A stretch of 64,000 bases of DNA from Nodularia sp. LEGE 06071 (GCF_015207755.1 NZ_JADEWH010000010.1:124001-188000), one strand, 5' to 3'; counted from the stretch's first letter, positions 35,496-44,694 are shown. A program made the numbers and translations. The notes: a model not told the origin generated them from the letters alone.

Positions 35496-35610
35496 TTAGA
35501 TAAATAATGCTGGAGAAACATGAAAAAATTCTCCCAAGGCTTTTGCTTGAGCTTTACTAATTTCTTTCAAAACGGTGTATAATTTATCCAAATTCTTTAT
35601 AGTTTGACTG
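35496..35610 (-). pseudogene. C-terminal remnant of a HigA-like antitoxin
   Basis: The reverse strand is open from the edge of the AIPR gene to a stop at 35496 and reads SQTIKNLDKLYTVLKEISKA then QAKALGEFFHVSPALFI. The ending KAQAKALxEFFHVSPALFI is the hallmark C-terminus of XRE/HigA-like antitoxins in cyanobacteria. The helix-turn-helix part is missing. Confidence 0.6.
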
Positions 35611-35613
35611 TTT

Positions 35614-37317
35614 ATGGACAGAATTACATCTGGATTACTACAGGCTTTTAGAAAACAACAAGATTTACCAGACGACTTACCAGACTCAGAGGTATTTGAA
35701 AATTTTGTTAATTATTATGTAATTTTCAAAGAACACAATTATCAATTTGACTTTGAAGATATCCACGTCGGAGGTGGTGGAGATAACGCATTAGATGGAA
35801 TCGGAATAATTGTTAATGGTAGCTTAATTAATTCACAAGAAGAAATTGAGGAATTGGCAGAAAAAAATAAGTATTTAGATGTGGAATTTATATTAATACA
35901 ATCTAAAACAAGTAGTAATTTTGTTACTGGTGACATTGCAAAATTTATAATAGGTTGCACAGAATTTTTTGATGAAAATTCTCGATTTCCAGCCAATAAT
36001 CAAATAAAAGATAAACGGCAATTAATGGAATTTATATATGCAAAAAGTAGTTTATTTAAAAATAGAAAGCCTTTGTGCAAATTATATTATGTCACGACTG
36101 GAAAATGGTTTGATGATCCATATCTAACAGCAACAATTGATAGTTTGAAGAAAAGTCTGGATAATATGGATATTTTTGAGAGACTTACATTTAATCCCAT
36201 TGACGCTAACGGAATTCAAAATTTATATAGATTAGCCAATAATAAAATATCAAGAGAGATTAAGTTAGAGAAGCGTGTTACAATCCATAAAATACCAGAT
36301 GTAAACCAAGCCTATATCGCCATTGTACCAGCAAAAGACTATTTGAAATTGATTACTGATGATGATGATAATATAATGAGGGGATTATTTTATGATAACG
36401 TGAGAGGTTTTCAAGGTGAAAATGACGTAAATCAAGAAATAGAAGCAACTATTAAATCTGAAGAAAGTCAGTTTTTTGTATTGTATAACAATGGTATAAC
36501 TATTGTAGCCGAGTATATTAATCCTGTGGGAGATTCTATTACTATTAGAGATTATCAAATTGTTAATGGATGTCAAACCAGTTATATATTGTATAATAGT
36601 AGGGAGTCAATCAAAGATTCATTATACATACCAATTAAGATAATTGCCTTAGACCGCGATAGTAAATTAAAAAATAATATTATTAAAGCTAACAATCGAC
36701 AAACACCTGTAAAACTTGAAGAACTAGAAGCTTTAACTGATTTTCAAAAAAATTTAGAGGAATACTATAATTCTATAATAGAATCAAAAAGACTTTATTA
36801 TGAGAGAAGACCTCGACAATTTAATGGTCTAGATGATGTTGAAAAAATACGAATAGTGGATATCCGCTCTCAAATGAGATGTTTTGCTTCGATGTTTTTA
36901 GACCAAGCGCATAATGCGGGAAGATACCATACAAAACTTGTAAAAGAAACAAAAGGGAAAATATTTTTACATTCTCATTCTGAGAATCCAATAGGTTATT
37001 ATGTTAGCGCTTATGCTAAGTTTTGTTTAGATGCGCTTTTCAGAAAAAAGCAAATAGATTTTAAATATAAGCCTTTTAAATATTATATGCTTGATATTCT
37101 CAGAATGCAGGTTGCGGGTAAAACAAAACCACTTATGACATCCAATGAGTTCATTAGATATTGTAAGAAAATAGAACAAGCATTATGGGATGAAACCAAG
37201 TGTAAAGAAGTTTTGTTAAACACAACTACTATTATTGATAAAGCTGTAAATGGGAATTATGAGAGAGATGAAGCAAAAACCATTACATTTTTAAATAATA
37301 TTAAATCCTTGATTTAG
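35614..37317 (+). CDS. AIPR family (abortive infection phage resistance) protein
   Basis: This 567-residue protein belongs to the AIPR family linked to phage-resistance by abortive infection. The diagnostic core is NNGITIVAEYINPVGDSITI, YQIVNGCQTSYILYNSR and IIKANNRQTPVKLEELEAL (about residues 290-380). The N-terminal 120 residues have NALDGIGIIVNG and YLDVEFILIQSKTSSNF, an acidic residue followed by QxK that resembles a PD-(D/E)XK nuclease core, so nuclease activity is an inference. The gene is clearly AT-rich compared with ileS next door and is isolated, surrounded by toxin-antitoxin debris; acquisition by transfer is likely. Confidence 0.85.
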   Translation: MDRITSGLLQAFRKQQDLPDDLPDSEVFENFVNYYVIFKEHNYQFDFEDIHVGGGGDNALDGIGIIVNGSLINSQEEIEELAEKNKYLDVEFILIQSKTSSNFVTGDIAKFIIGCTEFFDENSRFPANNQIKDKRQLMEFIYAKSSLFKNRKPLCKLYYVTTGKWFDDPYLTATIDSLKKSLDNMDIFERLTFNPIDANGIQNLYRLANNKISREIKLEKRVTIHKIPDVNQAYIAIVPAKDYLKLITDDDDNIMRGLFYDNVRGFQGENDVNQEIEATIKSEESQFFVLYNNGITIVAEYINPVGDSITIRDYQIVNGCQTSYILYNSRESIKDSLYIPIKIIALDRDSKLKNNIIKANNRQTPVKLEELEALTDFQKNLEEYYNSIIESKRLYYERRPRQFNGLDDVEKIRIVDIRSQMRCFASMFLDQAHNAGRYHTKLVKETKGKIFLHSHSENPIGYYVSAYAKFCLDALFRKKQIDFKYKPFKYYMLDILRMQVAGKTKPLMTSNEFIRYCKKIEQALWDETKCKEVLLNTTTIIDKAVNGNYERDEAKTITFLNNIKSLI

Positions 37318-37439
37318 ATTATCTAATACACTGAGAAAGCAAACAATTAATATTCGCAATCGTTTATCCCACTATATATTCATGCCCATCTCTTATAATT
37401 GATCGGATAACCTGCACATATAATCTTAGGCATGAGACT

Positions 37440-40316
37440 GTGACAGAACCTGGAAGCTACAAAGATACGGTAAACTTACCCAAGACTAAATTCGATATGC
37501 GGGCTAACGCTATCAAGCGGGAACCCGAAATCCAAAAATTCTGGGCGGAAAATAACATTTACGATCGCCTTTCCCAAGAAAACCCCGGCGAATTATTTAT
37601 ACTCCATGATGGGCCTCCCTACGCCAACGGCTCGTTGCATATTGGTCATGCCTTAAATAAAATTCTCAAAGATATTATTAACCGCTACCAATTACTACAA
37701 GGGCGTAAAGTTAGATACGTGGCCGGGTGGGATTGTCACGGATTACCCATTGAGTTGAAAGTTCTGCAAAATATGAAATCAGCAGAACGGCAAAATTTAA
37801 CTCCTTTAAAATTGCGGCAAAAAGCCAAAGAATTTGCTCTAGCTACCGTAGATGACCAACGGGAATGTTTTAAACGCTATGGTGTTTGGGGTGATTGGGA
37901 TCATCCTTATCTGACTCTGAAGCCGGAATATGAAGCGGCACAAATCGGTGTGTTCGGTCAGATGGTGTTAAAAGGATACATCTATCGCGGTTTAAAGCCG
38001 GTTCACTGGAGTCCTAGTTCTAAAACTGCTTTGGCTGAGGCGGAATTGGAATATCCAGAGGGTCACACTTCGAGAAGTATCTATGCGGCTTTTCCTGTTA
38101 CAGGGCTGTCTGAGGCTGCTAAACCTGTGTTGGGTGAATTTTTGCCGGATTTGGGTGTCGCTATCTGGACGACTACTCCTTGGACGATTCCGGGGAATTT
38201 GGCTGTGGCGGTGAATGGTGATTTGAATTATTCTGTGGTGGAGGTGTCACGCAGAGACGCAGAGGCGCAGAGTCAGTTTTTGATTGTGGCTACTGATTTG
38301 GTGGAAAGGTTGTCTGCTATTTTGGATGCTGAGTTGGCGGTGAGGGCTACGTTTAAGGGGCAGGTTTTAGAACATTCTACTTATCGTCATCCTTTGTTTG
38401 ACCGGGAGAGTCCGGTTGTGGTGGGTGGTGATTACATCACTACTGAGTCGGGTACTGGGTTGGTACATACTGCCCCTGGTCACGGTCAAGAAGATTACAT
38501 TGTTGGTCAGCGTTATGGTTTGCCGATTCTTGCGCCTGTGGATGACAATGGTGATTTTACTCAGGAGGCGGGTGAGTTTGCTGGGTTGAATGTTTTGGGT
38601 GATGGAAATCAGGCGGTAATTGATGCTTTGACGGCGGCTGGTTCTTTGTTGAAGGAGGAAGCTTACGCCCACAAATATCCTTATGATTGGCGGACGAAGA
38701 AGCCGACGATTTTTCGGGCGACTGAACAATGGTTTGCTTCGGTGGCTGGATTTAGGGATGAGGCTTTAAAGGCGATCGCTACTGTAAAATGGATTCCAGC
38801 CCAAGGTGAAAATCGCATCAGGCCAATGGTGGCGGAACGTTCTGATTGGTGTATCTCGCGTCAGCGTTCTTGGGGTGTACCCATTCCGGTTTTCTACGAT
38901 GAAGCCACCGGGGAACCATTACTGAATGAGGAAACTATCAACTACGTCCAAGCAATTATCGCTGAAAAAGGTTCTGATGCTTGGTGGGAAATGTCGGTAG
39001 AGGAGTTATTACCAGAGTCTTACCGCAATAATGGCAAGTCTTACCGCAAAGGTACAGACACAATGGATGTCTGGTTTGATTCTGGTTCATCTTGGGCGGC
39101 TGTAGCGAAACAGCGTCCAGAGTTACGCTATCCGGCTGATATGTATTTGGAAGGTTCCGACCAACATCGGGGTTGGTTCCAGTCCAGCTTGCTCACCAGT
39201 GTAGCGGTAAATGGCATTGCACCTTACAAAACTGTCTTAACTCACGGCTTTGTTTTAGATGAACAAGGGCGAAAAATGAGTAAGTCTGTGGGGAATGTGG
39301 TTGACCCGCAAATTGTGATTAATGGCGGGAAAGACCAGAAAAAAGAACCGGCTTATGGTGCTGATATCCTGCGTTTGTGGGCTTCGTCGGTAGATTATTC
39401 TTCTGATGTGCGTCTGGGTGGTACCATCATCAAGCAAATGAATGATGTTAGAGGCAAGATTCGCAATACAGCGCGGTTCTTGTTGGGTAGCTTGGATGAT
39501 TTTGACCCGGTAAAGGATGCAGTACCTTTGTCAGATTTGCCCGAACTTGACCGCTATATGCTACACCGCATCACTGAAGTGTTTGAGGAAGTTACAGCAG
39601 CTTTTGAAAGTTTCCAATTCTTCCGCTTTTTCCAAACTGTGCTGAATTTCTGCGTGGTGGATTTATCCAACTTCTATTTAGATGTTGCCAAGGATAGATT
39701 GTACATCAGTTCCCCGAATGCTTTCCGCCGCCGTAGTTGTCAAACGGTTTTGCAAATTGCTTTGGAGAATTTAGCACGTGCGATCGCACCTGTTTTGTGT
39801 CACACTGCTGAAGATATCTGGCAATTTATCCCTTACCAAACACCATGCAAATCAGTATTTGAAGCTGGTTGGGTGCAAGTAGATGAAAAATGGCGGAATC
39901 CTGAATTGGCAGAATTTTGGCAACAAATCCGCAAAGTTCGCGATGATGTGAATAAGGTTTTAGAACAAGCCAGGGGAGAAAAAATGATTGGTTCTTCCCT
40001 AGAAGCAAAAATCTTGCTATATGTCAAGGATGAGCAATTGCGTTCTGCGGTGAAAGCCCGAAATCCTGAAATTGGTAATGGTATCGATGAACTGCGGTAT
40101 CTGTTTATCACCTCCCAAGTGGAAGTTTTAGATTCTCCGGAAGCTTTGCAAGGTTTGAAATATAACTTCCAGTCTGATAGCTGGGGAATTGGTGTAATAG
40201 ATGCAGAGGGGAAAAAGTGCGATCGCTGTTGGAATTACTCCACCCATGTGGGAGAATCAGCAGAGCATCCCTTGCTGTGTGAAAGGTGCGTTCCAGCCTT
40301 AGCGGGAGAATTTTAA
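37440..40316 (+). CDS. ileS: Isoleucyl-tRNA synthetase
   Basis: IleS charges tRNA-Ile and edits misactivated valine. At 958 residues it has the HIGH motif (PYANGSLHIGHALNKIL, about residue 58), the editing domain (about 190-400), KMSKS (GRKMSKSVGNVVDP, about residue 610) and the C-terminal zinc finger (CDRCWNYSTHV...CERCVPAL). The start is GTG at 37440; an upstream in-frame ATG is not available. Within the editing domain, VSRRDAEAQSQF is encoded by the dispersed CGCAGAGACGCAGAGG repeat (38248-38276), giving an insertion of about ten residues. Confidence 0.98.
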   Translation: MTEPGSYKDTVNLPKTKFDMRANAIKREPEIQKFWAENNIYDRLSQENPGELFILHDGPPYANGSLHIGHALNKILKDIINRYQLLQGRKVRYVAGWDCHGLPIELKVLQNMKSAERQNLTPLKLRQKAKEFALATVDDQRECFKRYGVWGDWDHPYLTLKPEYEAAQIGVFGQMVLKGYIYRGLKPVHWSPSSKTALAEAELEYPEGHTSRSIYAAFPVTGLSEAAKPVLGEFLPDLGVAIWTTTPWTIPGNLAVAVNGDLNYSVVEVSRRDAEAQSQFLIVATDLVERLSAILDAELAVRATFKGQVLEHSTYRHPLFDRESPVVVGGDYITTESGTGLVHTAPGHGQEDYIVGQRYGLPILAPVDDNGDFTQEAGEFAGLNVLGDGNQAVIDALTAAGSLLKEEAYAHKYPYDWRTKKPTIFRATEQWFASVAGFRDEALKAIATVKWIPAQGENRIRPMVAERSDWCISRQRSWGVPIPVFYDEATGEPLLNEETINYVQAIIAEKGSDAWWEMSVEELLPESYRNNGKSYRKGTDTMDVWFDSGSSWAAVAKQRPELRYPADMYLEGSDQHRGWFQSSLLTSVAVNGIAPYKTVLTHGFVLDEQGRKMSKSVGNVVDPQIVINGGKDQKKEPAYGADILRLWASSVDYSSDVRLGGTIIKQMNDVRGKIRNTARFLLGSLDDFDPVKDAVPLSDLPELDRYMLHRITEVFEEVTAAFESFQFFRFFQTVLNFCVVDLSNFYLDVAKDRLYISSPNAFRRRSCQTVLQIALENLARAIAPVLCHTAEDIWQFIPYQTPCKSVFEAGWVQVDEKWRNPELAEFWQQIRKVRDDVNKVLEQARGEKMIGSSLEAKILLYVKDEQLRSAVKARNPEIGNGIDELRYLFITSQVEVLDSPEALQGLKYNFQSDSWGIGVIDAEGKKCDRCWNYSTHVGESAEHPLLCERCVPALAGEF
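38248..38276 (+). repeat. Dispersed CGCAGAGG repeat inside ileS
   Basis: CACGCAGAGACGCAGAGGCG and its continuation is identical in type to intergenic repeats of this group and is read in frame as SRRDAEAQSQ within the editing domain. Confidence 0.75.
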
Positions 40317-40327
40317 TAAAATACAGA

Positions 40328-40434
40328 ACCTCACCCCCAGCCCCTCTCCTTACTAAGGATACGGGAGAATATCAAGTCGGGTTTAATACTTCTTACTCCC
40401 CTCCTCGCTTGCGGGGAGGGGTTGGGGGTGGGGT
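40328..40434. repeat. Inverted-repeat element (MITE-like) between ileS and parA
   Basis: 22-bp arms at 40328-40349 (ACCTCACCCCCAGCCCC...) and 40413-40434 (...GGGGTTGGGGGTGGGGT) match at 19 of 22 positions. A half-copy of the same family is seen near 49055 and 59776. No coding capacity. It could also end transcription of ileS and parA. Confidence 0.75.
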
Positions 40435-40540
40435 CTTATGATTGTAGTAATTGTAACTAATTAACCAGACTTGATTTCAAATTCGCCCAGGACATTAGAA
40501 CATAAACTGATCATAAAAGTTAGACACCCAAAAGCTTTTA

Positions 40541-40572
40541 CCCCACTCCCCACTCCCCACTCCCCACTCCCC
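40541..40572. repeat. 7-bp tandem repeat CCCCACT, about 4.5 copies
   Basis: Copies follow each other directly before the parA stop codon. It is the same heptamer as that inside the PiT gene at 23126, opposite orientation. Confidence 0.9.
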
Positions 40573-40578
40573 ATTACC

Positions 40579-41463
40579 CTACAACTTCTGCAACAACTCC
40601 TGAGTCAACTGAGAAAATGCTTTAGAACCAGATGATTGGGGTGCAGTTAAAACAACCGGCATAAAACTATCAACAGCCTTAGCCACATTCATATCAACAG
40701 GTATTTGTGATTTACAGATTTTATCTACACCAAAATCTTCCACAACCCGGTGCATAACTTGTCTGTAATATCTGCCATTAAGCAGATTAGAACTAGCCAT
40801 ACTAAAGACAATTCCCAGCATTTTGATATCTATCTTCGCTTCATGTTCGTGACTGTCTTTTAATTGAGCGATGCGTCTTTCTAATAGCTGAATACCCACC
40901 ACAGACAAAGGTTCTGGTTTAGCAGGAAGAATGTAGAAATCGCTAGCAGCCAAAGCACTACGAGTCAATAAATTATAACCAGGCGCACAATCTAGCAGGA
41001 TGAAATCATACTCCTCGCGCACTGGTTTTAAAATATTATTAATCAAGACTCTTTCAAAGCGATTCCAAACAGCTTCAAAGTCCTGTTCACCCAAAGCAGT
41101 TGCTTGTTGGTGCAGCATTTCTGACACCAGAAATTCGTCATATAAGTCAATATCTCCGGGTAATAAATCTAATCCAGTCAGATTACAAACCTCAGATTGA
41201 ATAATATCTTGAATTGTCAGTGTTGCTTCTGGTTCGGGATTGATAACTTGGTCTATCAAATATCGAAATGTCTTGCGTTGTTTGCGACGCTTAGCAAAAT
41301 CTAACGGCGACATTAAACTAAGTGTGGCGCTGATTTGGCTATCTAAATCTAGGACAAGCACGCGCTTACCATGATTTTTGGCTAAACAAGTAGCGATGTT
41401 GACGGTGAGGGTGGTTTTACCAACGCCGCCTTTCATATTTGCAGTAGCAATTACATATCCCAT
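40579..41463 (-). CDS. ParA-family ATPase
   Basis: This 294-residue protein is a ParA/MinD-type ATPase with the deviant Walker A MKGGVGKTTLTVN (about residues 10-22), Walker A' VLVLDLDSQIS and Walker B FILLDCAPGYN. Such proteins position plasmids, chromosomes or protein assemblies by dynamic binding to DNA. It has no ParB partner on its own strand; the nearest gene is the divergent nuclease-ParA fusion 513 bp away, followed by a ParB-like gene. It may use that ParB, or be an orphan. Confidence 0.9.
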   Translation of the reverse strand: MGYVIATANMKGGVGKTTLTVNIATCLAKNHGKRVLVLDLDSQISATLSLMSPLDFAKRRKQRKTFRYLIDQVINPEPEATLTIQDIIQSEVCNLTGLDLLPGDIDLYDEFLVSEMLHQQATALGEQDFEAVWNRFERVLINNILKPVREEYDFILLDCAPGYNLLTRSALAASDFYILPAKPEPLSVVGIQLLERRIAQLKDSHEHEAKIDIKMLGIVFSMASSNLLNGRYYRQVMHRVVEDFGVDKICKSQIPVDMNVAKAVDSFMPVVLTAPQSSGSKAFSQLTQELLQKL

Positions 41464-41976
41464 TGGTTAAGTCCTTTGTTGACGCATTCCCATAACTAGG
41501 TAGCGTATACTCCTAATGAATAATTAAAACTTCTCTTAAATTTAATATTTTCCGCAACCTTAAAGGTTAAGTTTGTCTCCATTGAGGCAGTTAGATTATA
41601 GCAGTGAGGGTTCAGATATAAAATACTGGGAGAGAAAAATCCTCAAAACCGGGTTTTAGATTTGTTGACAGTAATTTTCCCTCTTTTTTAGCTAACGCAG
41701 AGACGCAGTTAGCTGTTCGGCAAAGCCGTTCTCGCAGAGTAAGCTTTCCCGCAGGGTGGCGCGGAGAGTATGAGTGAAATCTATACAAACATATGTAAAT
41801 ATGAATTTAATTTGCCAGAACTATAATATATTCATTTTTTGTAAAAAGACTAAACATAGTTTTATTTATATACATATCATTGAGTGATCTTTATCACACA
41901 GAGAACTCAGCTTGTGTCATAATTTAGGGTGTATACGGTTTTTGCCAATGTAGCAATTTTATTGAGGTAAACTATA
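41464..41976. other. Divergent control region between the two ParA genes
   Basis: This 513-bp gap has a mixed dispersed repeat at about 41690-41770 (ACGCAGAGACGCAG, TTCGGCAAAGCCGTTCTCGC, TTTCCCGCAGGG) on the side of the forward gene, then an AT-rich stretch, and a CRP-type palindrome at 41884-41897. No gene is visible. Confidence 0.5.
41884..41922 (+). promoter_or_regulatory. Candidate CRP-dependent promoter of the nuclease-ParA operon
   Basis: GTGATCTTTATCAC (41884-41897) matches the CRP consensus GTGA-N6-TCAC exactly. A CATAAT -10 hexamer lies at 41917-41922, which places the palindrome about 39-42 bases before the expected start, the class II activator position. The translation start is at 41977 with a GAGGT ribosome binding site. 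Confidence 0.5.
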
Positions 41977-43344
41977 TTGCCTTTTAATCCTGAACTGTGT
42001 CGTAACGAAAGCGAAGTTGAAAGCAAACTCATAGTTCAGTATTTGTTGCCACAGTTAGGGTATACTCCCGATACGTGGCATCAAGAAGTTGCACTTGGTA
42101 GCATTCGTTTGGATTTTTTAGCATTTGCAGTACAAGTTATTCCCTTGGTTTTAGATGCTAATTCACCGATGAGTGTTGTCATGGAGGCCAAGCATCCCAG
42201 GCAAAATTTAAATAATCATTTCCTCAGACTCAGGCATTATTTAACTAGTTTGAATGTGCGATATGGGTTGCTGACTAATGGGAAGGAGATCAGAATTTAT
42301 GAAAAATTGAAATCTGATCTTCAGCTAGTTTTTCAGTGTTCTGGGAAGGATGTTGAAACAGAAATCGGTACAATTAGAGGTTTGATTGGTAGAAATAGCC
42401 TTCTGAACATACAGTTTATGGGAATTTCTGATAATCAAACATCTGAGAATAATTTAGGTTTTGAATCAAAGAGGAAACATTCAATGAAAATAATTGCAAT
42501 CTACCACAATAAAGGTGGCGTAGGTAAGACTACTGTTACCGTTAACTTAGCAGCAGCTTTAAGAAAAACTGGAAAAAGGGTATTAGTCATTGATCTAGAT
42601 AGTCAAGCTAATACTACACTGGCAACGGGATTAATTAAATTTGATGATGAAGAACTAGACGATTTAAAAGACTGTAATATTGGTAATATTTTACTTTCAG
42701 AAGCACATTTTCCAATACAAGATGTTGCTAGAACCTCTATCTTTACTAACCCAGAGATTGATGTTGTTCCTGCTCATATTAACTTAATGGAAGCTGAATC
42801 AGTGCTTATTCAAAGGACTGATAGTAAAGTAATATTGATGGGAAAACTGAATGTAATCAAAGAGAATTACGATATTGTTATACTTGATACACCTCCTGCT
42901 ATTAATCTGTTTTCAGAAATTGCCTTAATAACGGCTGACTATTTACTTATTCCTTCTGACTTAAAGCCTTTTGCCAATCAAGGACTGCTAAATGTAAAGG
43001 AGTTTATCAAGCGAATCGATAATTTTAGAAAATATATTAGCAAAACACCTATTACAATACTTGGTGTTCTTCCTTGTAAAATTTCCACAAATGCTAAATT
43101 TATCCAATCCACTTTACCAAAACGTCTAGAGCAAATTACAAAACGCTATGGTTTGAATGTGATGGATACTGTCATATATGAAAGAGAGGATCTAGCGAAA
43201 TGTAGCGAACAAGTTAAGGTTATAGGAGCAATGGAAGTACCTGATCCCAGGTCTATACTTGATTTTAAACCAAATTCTACTTCTGCCCAAGAATTGACAT
43301 TATTAGCAATAGAAGTTTTACAAAAAATAGGAATGGCTGAATGA
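41977..43344 (+). CDS. Fusion of a type I restriction HsdR-N-like nuclease domain to a ParA ATPase
   Basis: The 455-residue product starts at TTG (GAGGTAA upstream). Residues 1-150 resemble the N-terminal nuclease domain of type I restriction R subunits: ESEVESKLIVQYLLPQLGY, IRLDFLAF (acidic), VVMEAKHPRQN (ExK) and LNVRYGLLTNGKEIRIYE, i.e. a PD-(D/E)XK core. From Met170 a complete ParA follows: HNKGGVGKTTVTVN, VLVIDLDSQANTTLA and IVILDTPPAINLF. The two parts are in one open frame, but a second start at Met170 (ATGAAAATA, with GAGGAAAC upstream) could also give a separate ParA. Its last 4 bp overlap the next gene (ATGA). Confidence 0.8.
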   Translation: MPFNPELCRNESEVESKLIVQYLLPQLGYTPDTWHQEVALGSIRLDFLAFAVQVIPLVLDANSPMSVVMEAKHPRQNLNNHFLRLRHYLTSLNVRYGLLTNGKEIRIYEKLKSDLQLVFQCSGKDVETEIGTIRGLIGRNSLLNIQFMGISDNQTSENNLGFESKRKHSMKIIAIYHNKGGVGKTTVTVNLAAALRKTGKRVLVIDLDSQANTTLATGLIKFDDEELDDLKDCNIGNILLSEAHFPIQDVARTSIFTNPEIDVVPAHINLMEAESVLIQRTDSKVILMGKLNVIKENYDIVILDTPPAINLFSEIALITADYLLIPSDLKPFANQGLLNVKEFIKRIDNFRKYISKTPITILGVLPCKISTNAKFIQSTLPKRLEQITKRYGLNVMDTVIYEREDLAKCSEQVKVIGAMEVPDPRSILDFKPNSTSAQELTLLAIEVLQKIGMAE

Positions 43345-43919
43345 AACTATCTAATTCATCTATAGCTGTAAGAAAAATATCCTCGACTGTTCCATGCTCA
43401 CAATTTTCACAAGATGAATTGAACCATGCAGCAGAGTTAATTTTGAAGCTTGGAGGAATCATCAATCCCTTAATTGTGCGGATAACTAGTACACAGTCAT
43501 ACGAGGTTGTTGATGGACACTTTGAATACTACGCTGCGGCTAGAGCAAAAGAGATAGATTCTCAAAAAGGTGAGTATATTGGAGCATTCATTATTGAGCC
43601 AGATAATGAAGACGTTTTACAACAAATTGCATTAATAAGAAAAAAGGAATTGGTTGACAAAGAGCTAACACAAAAGTTACAAAATATTACTGATCAGATT
43701 GCTCAATTGGCTGAATCAGTCAAAAGAATTGAAAATACTATAATTCCACCAAATCCTGGTGAAAACGGTAAAACAAAGGTTATATATACACTTGAAGAGC
43801 TTGAAAAGATGAAAGTTTCAGAGCTTAAAAAGATAGCAAGAAAACAACAAATACCGGGTTATTCAAGAATGAAGAAGGATCAACTCATTGAAGCAATTAT
43901 GAATAATCAAAAATCATAA
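43341..43919 (+). CDS. ParB-like N-terminal domain protein with C-terminal Rho_N/SAP-like domain
   Basis: This 192-residue protein has a ParB/sulfiredoxin-type N-terminal domain (ELILKLGGIINPLIVR, YEVVDGHFEYYAAARAKEI, residues about 25-90), a helical segment (LQNITDQIAQLAESVKRIEN) and a C-terminal Rho_N-like helix-turn (LEELEKMKVSELKKIARKQQ...MKKDQLIEAI), which can bind nucleic acid. It lacks the helix-turn-helix of a normal ParB. It overlaps the nuclease-ParA gene by 4 bp (ATGA), so the two are translationally coupled. The GHFEYYAA replaces the common GHRRYEAA, i.e. the CTP-binding arginine motif is altered. Confidence 0.75.
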   Translation: MKLSNSSIAVRKISSTVPCSQFSQDELNHAAELILKLGGIINPLIVRITSTQSYEVVDGHFEYYAAARAKEIDSQKGEYIGAFIIEPDNEDVLQQIALIRKKELVDKELTQKLQNITDQIAQLAESVKRIENTIIPPNPGENGKTKVIYTLEELEKMKVSELKKIARKQQIPGYSRMKKDQLIEAIMNNQKS

Positions 43920-43945
43920 TTATCAAGATTTGTTTGATCATGGTC

Positions 43946-44123
43946 ATTTTCAACATCATTCTAGCTATTTAGCAGGTAGGGTGCGTTAGCGGTAGCGTAA
44001 CGCACCAAAATATTAATAATGGTGCGTTACGGATTTCATCCTAACACACCCTACAATATTTGTTTTTTTCATAAATAAAACCGAATTTCTATAGTTATTT
44101 TCAACATCATTCTAGCTATTTAG
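43946..44123. repeat. MITE-like element between 27-bp direct repeats
   Basis: Inverted ends GTAGGGTGCGTTAG (43976-43989) and CTAACACACCCTAC (44041-44054) match at 13 of 14 positions, with an inner inverted pair CGTAACGCACC/GGTGCGTTACG. Identical 27-bp direct repeats (starting ATTTTCAACATCATTCTAGC) lie at 43946-43972 and 44097-44123 on either side. Confidence 0.8.
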
Positions 44124-44133
44124 AATTGGAATT

Positions 44134-44694
44134 TTACATGGATAGACTGGAATCTAAAATCATTATTTCTAATAACTTCTGATGGACAGCAGCTAGATAA
44201 ACCGTATCCATCGCCGCATACTGTAGTTGCTTGTCGCTAAGAGGACGCATTCCCCAATCGCTGGTTCCTAGCTCTGCATCTACATTGACAAAGTGACAGA
44301 GTTCTGATGCTAAAGTTTTTAGTTTTAAATTGGAAACTTCCAGGCGTTCACGGCTAATTTTTCTAGCTAGTTGGTACGTACAGGTAATATTGCTTGCGAG
44401 CTTTTTTCCTAAATACTTGAGGTCAAAACCAGCATTGTGAAAAACCTTTTCAATATTGGGATTAATCATGATTTCGTTAATGAAATATTCTGCCAAATCA
44501 TGTTTATCTAATACATCGAGAAGGTAAGCAGATACACCTGTGGAATCTGTCGGCTCAGCCAATACCTGAATCAGCGATAATCTGGGATAGTGAGTAGTAA
44601 AATCGGCAATTTCTGTATCTAACCACAGAGTTTTAGTAGATGTTAATGTGGAGATGAACTCCTGGATTTCTGTTGCTGTTGTCAGGTAGTGCAT
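44134..44694 (-). CDS. RNase D-like 3'-5' exonuclease (DEDDy family)
   Basis: This 186-residue protein is a stand-alone DnaQ-like exonuclease domain. The four acidic residues are visible: TLWLDTEIADF (ExoI, D and E), VFHNAGFDLKYLGKKL (ExoII, D) and QYAAMDTVYLAAVH (ExoIII, Y-x3-D), which marks the DEDDy subgroup of RNase D. It lacks the HRDC domain of full RNase D, as do small cyanobacterial homologues. It may trim RNA 3' ends. The gene is monocistronic and convergent with the ParB-like gene. Confidence 0.9.
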   Translation of the reverse strand: MHYLTTATEIQEFISTLTSTKTLWLDTEIADFTTHYPRLSLIQVLAEPTDSTGVSAYLLDVLDKHDLAEYFINEIMINPNIEKVFHNAGFDLKYLGKKLASNITCTYQLARKISRERLEVSNLKLKTLASELCHFVNVDAELGTSDWGMRPLSDKQLQYAAMDTVYLAAVHQKLLEIMILDSSLSM

